Assembly: GCF_946886695.1 (NCBI RefSeq)
Contig: NZ_CAMPJD010000042.1
Coordinates: 1 to 43,924, forward strand
Source of the DNA: an uncultured Pseudoxanthomonas sp.
GTDB lineage: Bacteria > Pseudomonadota > Gammaproteobacteria > Xanthomonadales > Xanthomonadaceae
Direction of reading: 5' to 3'
DNA: 43,924 nt
Below are positions 15,314 through 24,464 of this stretch, piece by piece. A model generated the notes under the pieces. The model did not search any database, was not told the origin of the DNA, and worked only from the letters and a program-made list of their open reading frames with translations. Position 1 is the first letter of the stretch, and each line of letters opens with the position of its first letter. A program made the translations under genes and the position numbers.

Positions 15314-18300
15314 ATGGTGATGCGTGCGTGGTGGCTGTTGCTGCTGTGTCTGTTGTGCGCGTCCGCGCCGGCGACCGTGCCCGAGATTCCGCGCTTCCGC
15401 CTGCTCGGGGCGGGTGACGGCCTGCCTTCCACGACCATTCCTGCGCTCGCGCGTGATGGTGCCGGTTATCTGTGGGTGGCTACGTGGGATGGCCTGGCCC
15501 GCTACGACGGCGTCGGGTTCAAGGTGTGGCGCCACGATCCTGCCGACCCGGCGTCGCTGCCCGGCAACGTAGTGCAGGCGCTGCATATCGATGCCGCCGA
15601 CCGGGTCTGGGTGGCGACGGAGAACGGCGGCCTGAGCGTGATGGGGAACGACCGCAAGGGTTTCCGGCACTATCGACGGGCCACCCATCCGCAGATGGGC
15701 AGCGACGATGTGTTCGCGATCACCAGCCGTGGCAGCGACATCTGGTTCGGTACATTCGGCGGAGGACTGCACAGGCTGTCGGCCGACGGTGGCATCACCC
15801 GGTTCACCGCGGAAGCGGGAGGGGCCGACGGCCTGCCATCGGACAGCGTGCTGTCGCTGGCTTTCGACGCCAAGGGCGTGCTGTGGATCGGCACCATGGG
15901 AGGCCTGGCACGCTATGACGGCCAGCGTGTGCAGCGGCTGGCGCTGCCCGGCGGCGACGCGCTGATCATCTATTCGGTGAGCGCCGACGCGGGCTCGGTA
16001 TGGGTGGGCGCGTCCGATGGCGTGCATCGCTGGTTGCCGGAGGGCCGCTGGGTGTCGCCGCCATGGTCGCCGATGTTCGCGCGCCCCAACGCGCTGATCG
16101 CGATGGCCAGTGATGGCCAGGGCGAATACTGGCTGGCCAGCCAGGGCGGCCTGTGGCGGACCGAAGGCGACCGCGCGCCGGCACCGGTGAACTATGACGC
16201 GCAGAGCGTGGGCATCGGTCGCGTGCTGCAGGCGGTGATCGCGTTGCCGGACGGCGGCCTGTGGGTGCCGGTACCGACACGCGGCCTGGCCTACCTCCGT
16301 TCGGACTGGAGGCGCATCGCCGCGTTCTCGCCGGCGCAGGGGCTCGGCGGCGGGCTTTATCGCGGCCTGTCGCAGGCGGGCGCCGACGGCCTCTGGATCG
16401 CCAGCAGCACGGGCAAGCTGGAGCGTCTGGATACGCGTCGTGGTCATGTCACGCCGATGCCGCACCATGCCGCTCTGCTGGCCGAACTGCGGCTTACCTC
16501 GGTGCTGGAGGACCGGCGTGGGCAGGTGTGGATCGGCCACCGCAATGGCCTGATCCGCACCGATCCGCATACCGGCGCGATGATGCAGTGGGCACACGAA
16601 GGCGGCGATGCCGTACCTGACAGGACGTCCATCGACTGGCTGGTCGAGGCAAAGGACGACACGGTGTGGCTGGTCACGCAGATGGGCAGCGTGCAGCAGC
16701 GGGATGCCGCCAGCGGGCGGGTACTGAGGACGATACGCAAGGAAGATGATGGCAGTGGCAGTCTTCCCGACATCGAGGGTATCGCGGTCGCTCCGAGTGG
16801 CCGTGTGTGGCTGGGAGGTGCGGAAGGCATGCTCCACTGGGATGCCGCCGCTGCCCGTTTCGTCGCCGTGCCTGCGCTGGGCAGCGAGCGCGTGTATGCG
16901 TTCGCATTCGAGCACGGCGACCGTCTCTGGCTGCATCGCATGTCGGGGGTGGAGGCATGGCGTCGCGATGTGGATGGCTGGGTGCGCGAACGACGGATCG
17001 GCGCGGCGGAAGGACTGCCGGCGGTCGAGTCCACGGGTCTCGCCGTGGATCCGCAGCGTCGCGTGTGGTTGGGGACGCGTCGTGGCCTGTTCCGCATCGA
17101 CCCCAACCTGCGTGGTTCGCGCGCATTGCTGCGCAACTTCGGTGTGCGCGAAGGCCTGCTGAGCCAGGAGTTGAATGACCGCGGCATCTTGATGACCACC
17201 GACGGTCTGCTCGCCACGACCGCCGCGGACGGCTCGGTGGCATTGCTCGATACGCATCTGCCCGACCCGCGGCCGATAACGCCCAACCTGGTGCTGGACA
17301 GCCTGCAGGTGAGTCGAGGCGACACGGTATTGCACCTGCCACCGATGGCGTCGCTGGAACTGCGCCCGGAGGACCACGAACTGCTGGTAGGTACCCGCCT
17401 GCTGAGCTACGAGAATCCGCTGGGCAACCGGTATCGCTCCCTGCTGGAGGGATTCGACAGCGGCTGGACGGACCAGGGTTCCAGCGGCGAGCGCGTGTTC
17501 TCGACGCTGACGCCGGGCCGCTACCGCCTGCGGGTACAGGCGTTCGACGCCGCCGGCAACGCATCGGAGGAGCTCGTGCTGCCGGTGCATGTGCTGCCAC
17601 CGTGGTGGCGCAGTACCTGGGGGCTGGTGCTGTTCGCCGTCATCGGCCTGCTCTTGCTGCTGGCGGCCGGCGCGGCATATCGCAGACGGGTGCGCCGCCG
17701 GAGCGCGTGGCAGCTGGCCGAGCACAAGCGCGAAGTGGCCGAGCAGGCCTCGCTGGCGAAGACGCGTTTCCTGGCCACGCTGGGGCACGAGATCCGCACG
17801 CCCATGACCGGCGTACTGGGCATGACCGAGCTGTTGCAGGCCACGCCGCTGGATGAGCGCCAGCAGGGCTACACGAATGCGATCCAGCGCGCGGGCACGC
17901 ATCTCCTGCGGCTGGTCAACGATGCGCTGGACCTGGCCAAGATTGAGGCAGGCAAGCTGGAACTGCAGCAGATCGAATTCGACCTGCATGCGCTGATCGG
18001 CGACGTCGGTGCGCTGATGGGCCCGGTGGCGGGCAAGCGCGGGCTCGCCTTCCATCACGGCATCGCAGCGGGTGTCCCGCGCGTGGTGCGCGGGGATCCA
18101 CTGCGATTGCGGCAGATCCTGTTGAACCTGCTGGGGAACGCCATCAAGTTCACCGAGGCGGGCCATGTATCGCTGCACGCGCTGCCGCTGGCGCCGCAGG
18201 GCGTGCGCCTGACAGTGGGCGATACCGGGCCGGGCATCAACGCCGAGCAGCAGATGCGGCTTTTCCGCCGCTTCGAGCAGGCAGAGGGTGCGCAGACCGC

Positions 18301-18886
18301 ATCGCGCTACGGCGGCAGCGGGCTGGGCCTGGCGATCTGCCAGGAACTGGCGGTGGCGATGGGGGGACGCATCGAGCTGGAGAGCGCACCCGGCAAGGGC
18401 ACGCGCTTCTTCGTCGATCTGCCCGCATTGAATGCAAGTGCTGGCGAACCCGTGCAGGCGCCGGCATCGCCCGTGGGCGCGCCGGCGCAGGTGAGGCCGC
18501 TGGACATCCTGCTGGTCGAGGACGACACGACAGTGGCGGACGTCGTGGCCGGGTTGCTGCGTGCACGCGGCCATCGCGTGCTGCATGCGCCCCACGGACT
18601 GGCGGCGTTGACCGAGGTCGCAGGTACCGCCTTCGACCTGGCATTCCTCGACCTGGACTTGCCCGGGTTGGATGGCATGGCGCTGGCGCAGCAGTTGCGG
18701 TTGCGCGGCGTGACCATGCCGTTGATCGCGCTGACCGCGCGCACCGATGCGGAGGCAGAGCCGCTCGCGCTGCAGGCCGGCTTCGACGACTTCATCCGCA
18801 AGCCGGTGACGGGCGACATGCTGGCCACGGCGATCGCATTGCTCCTCGAACATAGCGACGGGCCGGAGAAGGGAGAAGCGTCTTGA
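15314..18886 (+). CDS. beta-propeller hybrid sensor histidine kinase
   Basis: 1190 residues. A signal peptide (1-20) is followed by about a dozen Reg_prop blades forming a periplasmic double propeller (e.g. YLWVATWDGLARYDG, VLWIGTMGGLARYDG, QVWIGHRNGLIRTD), a Y_Y_Y domain (~660-760), a membrane helix (~763-785) and cytoplasmic kinase modules. HisKA has His825 in TLGHEIRTPMTGVLGMTELL. The HATPase has an N-box LLNLLGNAIKF, G1 GDTGPGINAEQQ and G2 YGGSGLGLAICQEL. The C-terminal receiver has acceptor Asp1113 (AFLDLDLPGLDG), acidic pocket VEDD and Lys in IRKPV. All catalytic residues look intact. No Hpt or output domain is present, so the phosphoryl target is elsewhere. It overlaps the next gene by TTGA. 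Confidence 0.93.
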   Translation: MVMRAWWLLLLCLLCASAPATVPEIPRFRLLGAGDGLPSTTIPALARDGAGYLWVATWDGLARYDGVGFKVWRHDPADPASLPGNVVQALHIDAADRVWVATENGGLSVMGNDRKGFRHYRRATHPQMGSDDVFAITSRGSDIWFGTFGGGLHRLSADGGITRFTAEAGGADGLPSDSVLSLAFDAKGVLWIGTMGGLARYDGQRVQRLALPGGDALIIYSVSADAGSVWVGASDGVHRWLPEGRWVSPPWSPMFARPNALIAMASDGQGEYWLASQGGLWRTEGDRAPAPVNYDAQSVGIGRVLQAVIALPDGGLWVPVPTRGLAYLRSDWRRIAAFSPAQGLGGGLYRGLSQAGADGLWIASSTGKLERLDTRRGHVTPMPHHAALLAELRLTSVLEDRRGQVWIGHRNGLIRTDPHTGAMMQWAHEGGDAVPDRTSIDWLVEAKDDTVWLVTQMGSVQQRDAASGRVLRTIRKEDDGSGSLPDIEGIAVAPSGRVWLGGAEGMLHWDAAAARFVAVPALGSERVYAFAFEHGDRLWLHRMSGVEAWRRDVDGWVRERRIGAAEGLPAVESTGLAVDPQRRVWLGTRRGLFRIDPNLRGSRALLRNFGVREGLLSQELNDRGILMTTDGLLATTAADGSVALLDTHLPDPRPITPNLVLDSLQVSRGDTVLHLPPMASLELRPEDHELLVGTRLLSYENPLGNRYRSLLEGFDSGWTDQGSSGERVFSTLTPGRYRLRVQAFDAAGNASEELVLPVHVLPPWWRSTWGLVLFAVIGLLLLLAAGAAYRRRVRRRSAWQLAEHKREVAEQASLAKTRFLATLGHEIRTPMTGVLGMTELLQATPLDERQQGYTNAIQRAGTHLLRLVNDALDLAKIEAGKLELQQIEFDLHALIGDVGALMGPVAGKRGLAFHHGIAAGVPRVVRGDPLRLRQILLNLLGNAIKFTEAGHVSLHALPLAPQGVRLTVGDTGPGINAEQQMRLFRRFEQAEGAQTASRYGGSGLGLAICQELAVAMGGRIELESAPGKGTRFFVDLPALNASAGEPVQAPASPVGAPAQVRPLDILLVEDDTTVADVVAGLLRARGHRVLHAPHGLAALTEVAGTAFDLAFLDLDLPGLDGMALAQQLRLRGVTMPLIALTARTDAEAEPLALQAGFDDFIRKPVTGDMLATAIALLLEHSDGPEKGEAS

Positions 18887-19851
18887 AGACCGTGAAATCC
18901 GTGATCGGCGTGCTGCTGGTACTTGCACTGGCACTGGCCGGTGCTGCGGCGGCCGAGACACCGCAGCCCCCGTTGCTGGGCGACTACATCACGGACAGTC
19001 GTGCGCTGTATCCACTGCGCGTGGGGGATTGGGAGGCGCTTGGGGAAAAACGTTACGAACAGCAGGAACTGGGCGTGTCGGTGCGCTATCAGGACACCCG
19101 CAAGCCGGACCGCTGGATGGATCTGTACCTGTATCCGGCTGGCGTGATGTTCGATCCGGCATTCGAGCGCGTGTTCAACCAGAGCGTCGACGAAATCGTG
19201 CAGATCGCGCGCGAACGCAACGCCGGCGACGTACGCCTGGGCGACGTGCGGACGCTCCCCCCGCAGCCGGTGGCAGGCGAGGGCATGCTGGGCGACTTGG
19301 CCGTCAAGGCGCGTTCGTTCGCGATGGAGATCCCGATGCGCGAGAAGCGGTACCGGTCCGCGCTCGCGATGACCGTGCGCGACCTGTACTTCATCAAGAT
19401 CCGCTACAGCGTGGAGGCCGACAATACTTCCGACGAGGATGTGCAGGGGCAGGCGGAGGCCTTCCTTGCCGGCTTCGCCACGCAAGTGCGCGTGCTGAAC
19501 ACCGGGCGCTGCCGGCAGGTCCTGCAGGTCAGTCCGCTGCCGGCGGACGGCGTGCAGCCGGAGGCGGTGATGGCCAGCACGAACGACGGGCGCGAAGACG
19601 AAATGTGGATCGCCGACGACACCGTCTATCTTCGCCCGGCGGTGATCGCACGGGAGCAGGACGTGGCGCGGTTGCGGAGCGAGGCTCAATCGATCCGCGA
19701 CGTGCTGCGCGGCCGGTGCGTGTCGCCTGAGATGATGGAGATCGCCGTGCCGGACGGCATGCGCGAAATCCGCTTCGAATACCGCTTGCCGCCGGAACGC
19801 TCGGACGGCACCACGCCGCGGTTGCGTGGACGCCGCACGGGCGTGGGGTGA
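18883..19851 (+). CDS. secreted protein of unknown function, coupled to the hybrid kinase
   Basis: 322 residues with a signal peptide (VIGVLLVLALALAGAAAA|ETPQ). I recognise no family. The mature part is rich in short beta-strand segments (ELGVSVRYQD, WMDLYLYPAG, LYFIKIRYSV) and contains two cysteines (GRCRQV, GRCVSPE). The start is a TTG that overlaps the kinase stop as TTGA, with no better start nearby, so translation is probably coupled. That coupling suggests an accessory for sensing or a periplasmic partner of the propeller domain; this is inference from context only. It converges with the next minus-strand operon (10 bp between stops). Confidence 0.7.
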   Translation: MKTVKSVIGVLLVLALALAGAAAAETPQPPLLGDYITDSRALYPLRVGDWEALGEKRYEQQELGVSVRYQDTRKPDRWMDLYLYPAGVMFDPAFERVFNQSVDEIVQIARERNAGDVRLGDVRTLPPQPVAGEGMLGDLAVKARSFAMEIPMREKRYRSALAMTVRDLYFIKIRYSVEADNTSDEDVQGQAEAFLAGFATQVRVLNTGRCRQVLQVSPLPADGVQPEAVMASTNDGREDEMWIADDTVYLRPAVIAREQDVARLRSEAQSIRDVLRGRCVSPEMMEIAVPDGMREIRFEYRLPPERSDGTTPRLRGRRTGVG

Positions 19852-19861
19852 TCCTGCGCCC

Positions 19862-20347
19862 TCAGCGCAACGCGCGCACTTCGATCACCCCGAAAACAGG
19901 ATCGTAGTAGAACCAGTCGCTGGCATGGTCCGCCAGCCACGCGATGCGCGCGCGTGAGGGCTGCGGCACGTGGCAGAGCAGGGCATGGCCATAGTCTTCG
20001 CCAGGGGCGGAGGGCGCGGGCGGAACATCCGACAGCAGGTCTTCGAGCGATCCGGGTTTTTCGCCCCAGCTGAGGCAGTCCGCATCGGCGCCGGTGCCCT
20101 CGGGCCAATCCATGCGTGCCCAAAATGCGTCACGGCCACGTGGCTGCAATCGATGCGCGTCGGATGTCGCTCCATCTGCCACCTGCAGCACCCGCCAGCG
20201 GTCGCCTGCCTGCTGCACGATCCACACCACGTCATCGGGGACTGCGGTCGCATCGTGACCATACCTGCCGATGAAGGCCGGTGGTTCGCCAGCATCGGCG
20301 AATGGGCACGGAATGGAGAACAGGAGCAGCAAGGCGAAGCGGCGCAT
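19862..20347 (-). CDS. small secreted protein of unknown function
   Basis: 161 residues with a signal peptide (MRRFALLLLFSIPCPFADA|GEPP). The mature protein is Trp- and Asp-rich with segments VVWIVQQAGDRWRVLQVADG and DWFYYDPVFGVIEVRALR; two cysteines (DCLSWG, LLCHVP). I recognise no family. The ATG at 20347 is 4 bp after the stop of the preceding secreted-protein gene, so it is last in the aroK-aroB-WGR-hemE series. The frame is open further upstream, but only within the neighbour. Confidence 0.6.
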   Translation of the reverse strand: MRRFALLLLFSIPCPFADAGEPPAFIGRYGHDATAVPDDVVWIVQQAGDRWRVLQVADGATSDAHRLQPRGRDAFWARMDWPEGTGADADCLSWGEKPGSLEDLLSDVPPAPSAPGEDYGHALLCHVPQPSRARIAWLADHASDWFYYDPVFGVIEVRALR

Positions 20348-20351
20348 GGGA

Positions 20352-20987
20352 TCAGTCCGCCCAGGCTTCGACGTACAGGGTACGGGTGTCATCCTCCGGG
20401 TCGGCATGGATCCAGATGCCGCCGGCATCGCCGGCCGGGAGGTAAAGGCCGTCTTCCGCTTCCAGCATGGTGCACGCCGTGTTGACCGTTTCCTGTGCGG
20501 TAGCCTGTTCGCGGCAGGCGTCTTCGACGAACCGTCGCAGCGCGGGCGCGGCTGCGACATACGGCGTCGCCAGCACGTATTGATGGTCGCCCCAGCGCTG
20601 GGAATCCATCAGGCGTACCTCCGTCACCGGCTGGCCCGCCAACCGCACGCGCTCAGGATGCAGCAGCGCGCGTGCATTCACCGCTGTGAGCGGCTCACTC
20701 TGGTCATCGGCCACGGCGTCATCGCAGTCCAGTTCCACGCGGGCCACGCGCTGCCGCCATCCGGGCGCGAGTTCATCCAGGCGTCGCGCGCGGATGCGCT
20801 CACAGCCGGGCGTGGCACCCAGGGCATGCGTCGCGTGGTCGCCCGGCACCACCATCACCAATGCAGGAAAGTCACCCCCTGCGACATGCAGGAGGGGTGA
20901 CGCGACCTTGTCCTCTGCGTGGGCGTGCGTGCCTGCCACCAGCAACAGACCGGCAGCGGCGGGTGCAAGCAGGGGGCGGCATTCCAT
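20352..20987 (-). CDS. secreted protein of unknown function
   Basis: 211 residues with a signal peptide (MECRPLLAPAAAGLLLVAGT then HAHA|EDKV). No recognised motif; cysteines in GCERIRA, ELDCDDA, DACREQA and TACTMLE could form two disulfides. The ATG at 20987 has a GGAG SD at suitable distance. It follows hemE by 29 bp and precedes another secreted unknown by 4 bp. The two look like a pair (similar size, both exported, acidic), possibly limited to this lineage. Confidence 0.65.
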   Translation of the reverse strand: MECRPLLAPAAAGLLLVAGTHAHAEDKVASPLLHVAGGDFPALVMVVPGDHATHALGATPGCERIRARRLDELAPGWRQRVARVELDCDDAVADDQSEPLTAVNARALLHPERVRLAGQPVTEVRLMDSQRWGDHQYVLATPYVAAAPALRRFVEDACREQATAQETVNTACTMLEAEDGLYLPAGDAGGIWIHADPEDDTRTLYVEAWAD

Positions 20988-21016
20988 TGCGTCACTCCGG
21001 CGGGAACAGGCGTGGA

Positions 21017-22087
21017 TCAGCGTGCGCTGTAGGCGTGCACTTCGTCCACCAGCACCGCGACGTGGTCCGGGTTCATGTCCGGCGACATGCCGTGGCCAAG
21101 ATTGAAGACGTGGCCCTCGCGCGAGCCACCGTTGCCGTCGCGGTAACTGTCCAGCGCGCGGCGGACTTCGCGACAGATCGCCTCGGGCGAACCGTACAGC
21201 GTGGCCGGGTCCAGGTTGCCCTGCAGCGCGACCTTGCCCTGCGTGCGACGCGCGGCCTCGCCCAGCTCGACCAGCCAGTCCACGCCCACGCCCTCGGCGC
21301 CGGTGGCGGCCAGGTCTTCGAGATAGGCGGCGGTGCCCTTGCCGAACAGGATCAGTGGGGTGCGCTCGGCGCCGTCACCGCGTTGCAGTTCCTGCGCGAT
21401 GCGTTGCAGGTAGGGCAGGGAGAATTCACGGTACATCGCGGGCGACAGCACACCGCCCCAGGTGTCGAACACCTGCAGCGCCTGCGCGCCGGCGGCGCGC
21501 TGGGCGGCCAGGTAGGCGATCACGGCATCGGTGTTGACCGACAGCAGGCGGTGCAGGCCGGCCGGCTCGTTCAGCGCCATCGCCTTGATGCGCGCGAAGT
21601 CCTTGCTGCCACCGCCTTCCACCATGTAGCAGGCCAGCGTCCACGGGCTGCCGGAGAACCCGATCAGGGGTACCTTGCCGTCCAGCTCGCGCCGGATTAC
21701 CCGTACCGCGTCCATCACGTAGCGCAGTTCGGTTTCCATGTCCGGCACGCCCAGCTTGGCCGCATCGGCGGCGCTGCGCACGGTGCGCTCGAACTTCGGG
21801 CCTTCGCCTTCGACGAAGTACAGGCCAAGCCCCATCGCATCGGGGATGGTCAGGATGTCGGAGAACAGGATGGCCGCGTCCAGGTCGAAGCGGCGCAGCG
21901 GCTGCAGGGTGACTTCGCAGGCGATATCGGGGTTCTTCGCCATGCCCAGGAAGCTGCCGGCTTCCTTGCGGGTGGCGCGGTACTCCGGCAGGTAACGGCC
22001 GGCCTGGCGCATCAGCCATACGGGCGTGCGGTCCACGGGTTCGCGGCGCAGGGCGCGCAGGAAGCGATCATTCTTCAAAGCGGTCAT
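21017..22087 (-). CDS. hemE: uroporphyrinogen decarboxylase
   Basis: A 356-residue cytosolic enzyme that decarboxylates the four acetate side chains of uroporphyrinogen III to coproporphyrinogen III in haem synthesis. Clear family signatures are [19 protein letters not shown] at the N-terminus, the catalytic Asp region [48 protein letters not shown] and [15 protein letters not shown]. Length matches the family. It lies 18 bp downstream of the WGR-like gene in the aroK operon. Confidence 0.98.
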   Translation of the reverse strand: MTALKNDRFLRALRREPVDRTPVWLMRQAGRYLPEYRATRKEAGSFLGMAKNPDIACEVTLQPLRRFDLDAAILFSDILTIPDAMGLGLYFVEGEGPKFERTVRSAADAAKLGVPDMETELRYVMDAVRVIRRELDGKVPLIGFSGSPWTLACYMVEGGGSKDFARIKAMALNEPAGLHRLLSVNTDAVIAYLAAQRAAGAQALQVFDTWGGVLSPAMYREFSLPYLQRIAQELQRGDGAERTPLILFGKGTAAYLEDLAATGAEGVGVDWLVELGEAARRTQGKVALQGNLDPATLYGSPEAICREVRRALDSYRDGNGGSREGHVFNLGHGMSPDMNPDHVAVLVDEVHAYSAR

Positions 22088-22105
22088 CGGGGGATCCGGA
22101 AAGGG

Positions 22106-22360
22106 TTACTTGGGCGCGTCGGCGCCGCGGGCGAACATCAGCTGGAAGCCGCGCTTGAGGTGGCTATCGCGGGCCTTCTCGAAGGCCGCATTTGCCTCGT
22201 CCTGCAGCAGGTATTGCTCACGCTTGAGCGCAGCACGACCGCCGATCTGGCCGGTTTCGCGCAACAGCTCCCAGCCCCCGAACAGGTCGGGCTGGAGGGT
22301 CAGCTGGACGTAGCGGGGCGCTTCGCCCGCGTCGGGGCGTTGCTGGAGGAAGACGCGCAT
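22106..22360 (-). CDS. small WGR-like domain protein
   Basis: An 84-residue single-domain protein: RYVQLTLQPDLFGGWELLRE, then ETGQIGGR and a C-terminal helix KARDSHLKRGFQLMF. The layout matches stand-alone WGR domains, but the name-giving Trp-Gly-Arg is read here as Thr-Gly-Gln. WGR domains in other proteins contact nucleic acid (PARPs, MolR-like); the role of the stand-alone bacterial form is unknown. It is 9 bp after aroB and 18 bp before hemE, an arrangement I believe is conserved in Xanthomonadaceae. Confidence 0.75.
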   Translation of the reverse strand: MRVFLQQRPDAGEAPRYVQLTLQPDLFGGWELLRETGQIGGRAALKREQYLLQDEANAAFEKARDSHLKRGFQLMFARGADAPK

Positions 22361-22369
22361 GCCTGCATT

Positions 22370-23473
22370 TTAGCCGGACAGCACGGCCAGCACGCGGCTT
22401 TCGTCCACGTCCGGCACCACTTCGGCCTGGCCCAGCCCGCGCCACAGCACCAGGCGCAGGCGACCGGCCAGGTTCTTCTTGTCAAGGCGCATGCGCGCCA
22501 GCAGCGCCTCGGGTGGCAGGCCGGCCGGTATCCGGACCGGAAGCCCACAGGCCGCGAGCAGGGCTTCCAGACGGACGGTGTCGGTTGCCGGCGCCAGGCC
22601 CAGGTCGGCGGACAGCCGCGCCGCCAGCACCATGCCCACCGCCACGGCTTCGCCATGGTTGAGGTTGTCGTTGCCCAGGCCGCCGTAACCCTGTTCGGTC
22701 TCGATGGCGTGGCCGAAGGTGTGGCCGAAGTTCAGCAGCGCGCGCTCGCCCTTCTCCAGCGGATCGCGGGCCACGATCTCGGCCTTGTGCTCGCAGCTGG
22801 CGGCGATGGCCAGCGCCAGCGCTTCGCCATCCATTGCCAGCAGCGCTTCGCGTTCCTGTTCCAGCCACTGGAAGAAGCGCGCATCGCGGATGGCGCCGTA
22901 CTTGATCACTTCGGCCAGTCCGGCGCGCAGTTCGCGCGGGGGCAGCGTCGCCAATACCCCCGTGTCGGCGAACACCGCGCGAGGTGGATGGAAGGCGCCG
23001 ACCAGGTTCTTGCCCTGCGGGATGTCGACCGCGGTCTTGCCGCCCACCGACGAATCCACCATCGACAGCAGCGTCGTCGGCACCTGCACGCAGTCCACGC
23101 CGCGCATCCAGCACGCGGCGGCGAAGCCGGCCAGGTCTCCGACCACACCGCCGCCCAGTGCGACCACGCAGGCATCGCGGGTGGCGCCGAGCGTCGCCAG
23201 CGCCTCGATGGCGTGGCCGAAGTGGGCCAGCGTCTTCGACTCTTCTCCCGCAGGCAGGATGAACGTACCGATGGCCAGGTCCGTTCGCGCGGCATGCAAT
23301 GCCTCGCGCACCGTGCCGGCGTACAGCGGCGCGACGATCGAGTCGCTGACCAGCAACACGTGGCGGCCGCGTACATGGCGCGCCAGTGCGGCGCCGTCGC
23401 CCAGCAGGCCCGGCCCGATGGCGATGGTGTAGGGAATCTCGCCGCCGACATCGACGGTGCGTGCGTGGTTCAT
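22370..23473 (-). CDS. aroB: 3-dehydroquinate synthase
   Basis: 367 residues; converts DAHP to 3-dehydroquinate in the shikimate pathway, using NAD and a divalent metal. Visible are the NAD-binding [20 protein letters not shown], the substrate loop FVP-like [20 protein letters not shown], the metal-ligand region [11 protein letters not shown], and the metal histidines in [11 protein letters not shown] and [10 protein letters not shown]. The start ATG overlaps the aroK stop as ATGA, the common aroK-aroB coupling. Confidence 0.98.
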   Translation of the reverse strand: MNHARTVDVGGEIPYTIAIGPGLLGDGAALARHVRGRHVLLVSDSIVAPLYAGTVREALHAARTDLAIGTFILPAGEESKTLAHFGHAIEALATLGATRDACVVALGGGVVGDLAGFAAACWMRGVDCVQVPTTLLSMVDSSVGGKTAVDIPQGKNLVGAFHPPRAVFADTGVLATLPPRELRAGLAEVIKYGAIRDARFFQWLEQEREALLAMDGEALALAIAASCEHKAEIVARDPLEKGERALLNFGHTFGHAIETEQGYGGLGNDNLNHGEAVAVGMVLAARLSADLGLAPATDTVRLEALLAACGLPVRIPAGLPPEALLARMRLDKKNLAGRLRLVLWRGLGQAEVVPDVDESRVLAVLSG

Positions 23474-24012
23474 GCGTTCTCTTCGATGGGCTGCCAGCGG
23501 TGCGCCAGCAACTGGGTCAGGCGGGCCGTCGCTTCCGGCGGCGTCAGGCCGTCGGTATCCAGGGCCAGGTCGGCGACGTCGCGGTACAGCGGTTCGCGCA
23601 GCGTGGCCATGTCCTGCAGCACCTGCTCGCGGTCGGGGCGCTGCAGCAGCGGGCGGTTGGTGCAGCGGCCGAGGCGCTTCAGTTGCGCTTCCACGCTGAC
23701 CTGCAGGTAGACCACGTAGCCGCGTTGTTTCATCTGTATCCGATTGTCGGCATCCAGCACGGCGCCACCGCCGGTCGAGACCAGGCGGCCGCCGCCGGCC
23801 AGCAGTTCGCGCAGGACCGCCTTCTCGCGCTCGCGGAAGCCCGCTTCGCCGACATGCTCGAACAGGGTGGCGATGCTGGCGCCGGTGCGGTCCACGATGG
23901 CCTGGTCCGAATCGACGAAGACCAGCCCGAAGCGCTCGGCCACGCGCTTGCCGATGGAGGTCTTGCCGGCCCCGGTGGGGCCGACCAGGATCAGGTTGGG
24001 GGCCGGATTCAT
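23470..24012 (-). CDS. aroK: shikimate kinase
   Basis: 180 residues; phosphorylates shikimate with ATP. The P-loop is [14 protein letters not shown]. Substrate-binding residues appear in [13 protein letters not shown] (DxD-like), [13 protein letters not shown] (Arg) and [13 protein letters not shown] (GGG motif), and the lid region includes [14 protein letters not shown]. The ATG at 24012 gives the standard length; the longer open frame upstream is not conserved. A TAGCAT hexamer about 10 nt upstream could be the -10. It is first in the six-gene operon that continues to 19862. Confidence 0.96.
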   Translation of the reverse strand: MNPAPNLILVGPTGAGKTSIGKRVAERFGLVFVDSDQAIVDRTGASIATLFEHVGEAGFREREKAVLRELLAGGGRLVSTGGGAVLDADNRIQMKQRGYVVYLQVSVEAQLKRLGRCTNRPLLQRPDREQVLQDMATLREPLYRDVADLALDTDGLTPPEATARLTQLLAHRWQPIEENA

Positions 24013-24117
24013 GATGCGCCAGATGCTAGCACTGCGAACGCATGGCGTGGCCTTAACACCCACGGGTCTACGGTAGCCGTCCGGCGCCGTGCCGGGGCAA
24101 CCGAAGAGGGAAGCACC

Positions 24118-24321
24118 ATGTCCGTCGCCAAGATCATCGAGGTCAATGCGTCGTCGAAGACCAGTATGGAAGACGCGGTGAAGGTCGGCCTCAAGAAGAC
24201 CTCAGAGACCGTGAAGAACATCAAGGGCGCCTGGGTCAACGAGATCAAGGTCGTCACCGACGACGGCGGTAACGTCACCGAGTGGCGCGTCAACCTGCGG
24301 ATCAGCTTCGTGGTGGCGTAA
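24118..24321 (+). CDS. dodecin (flavin-binding small protein)
   Basis: A 67-residue protein matching dodecins in length and sequence: SVAKIIEVNASSKTSMEDAV, KNIKGAWVNEIKVVTDDGGN and VTEWRVNLRISFVV. Dodecins form hollow dodecamers that store or buffer flavins; the Trp that stacks on the isoalloxazine ring is in KGAWVNE. The ATG has a GAGGGA SD at good distance. It is monocistronic, with a REP palindrome pair directly downstream that may stabilise or end the transcript. Confidence 0.95.
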   Translation: MSVAKIIEVNASSKTSMEDAVKVGLKKTSETVKNIKGAWVNEIKVVTDDGGNVTEWRVNLRISFVVA

Positions 24322-24334
24322 GGAGCAGTGCCGT

Positions 24335-24464
24335 TGTAGGAGCGACGTAAGTCGCGACCGCGGATAGGATGCGCACGGAAATCGCCTGGACCAGGAACAA
24401 ATGCCAGCGTTTCATGCGCCGTCGGAGTGGTGGGCGTACGGTCGCGACTTACGTCGCTCCTACA
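24335..24464. repeat. inverted pair of REP-type palindromes (pair A)
   Basis: The 26-bp arm at 24335-24360 is repeated exactly as its inverse at 24439-24464, about 78 bp apart. Each arm has a GTAG head followed by a hairpin GCGAC-GTAA-GTCGC capped by a GNRA-type tetraloop. This is the organisation of REP/BIME elements mobilised by RAYT transposases; no such transposase gene is in the window. The right arm supplies the last codons and stop of the GLYK-like kinase gene. Confidence 0.85.

Noticed and set aside
14546..18961. A 1471-codon open frame on the minus strand across the hybrid kinase gene
   Set aside because: Only the last part (YceI) is protein-like. The rest is His/Gln/Arg-rich, antisense to a well-supported kinase, and typical of long spurious frames in high-GC DNA.
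20861..23710. A 949-codon open frame on the plus strand
   Set aside because: It is antisense to hemE, the WGR-like gene, aroB and aroK, all with clear motifs; its translation has no domain character.
24335..24464. CRISPR-like or integrase attachment repeats
   Set aside because: The repeats are inverted pairs with internal hairpins and REP heads, not regularly spaced direct repeats, and no cas or integrase gene is present.
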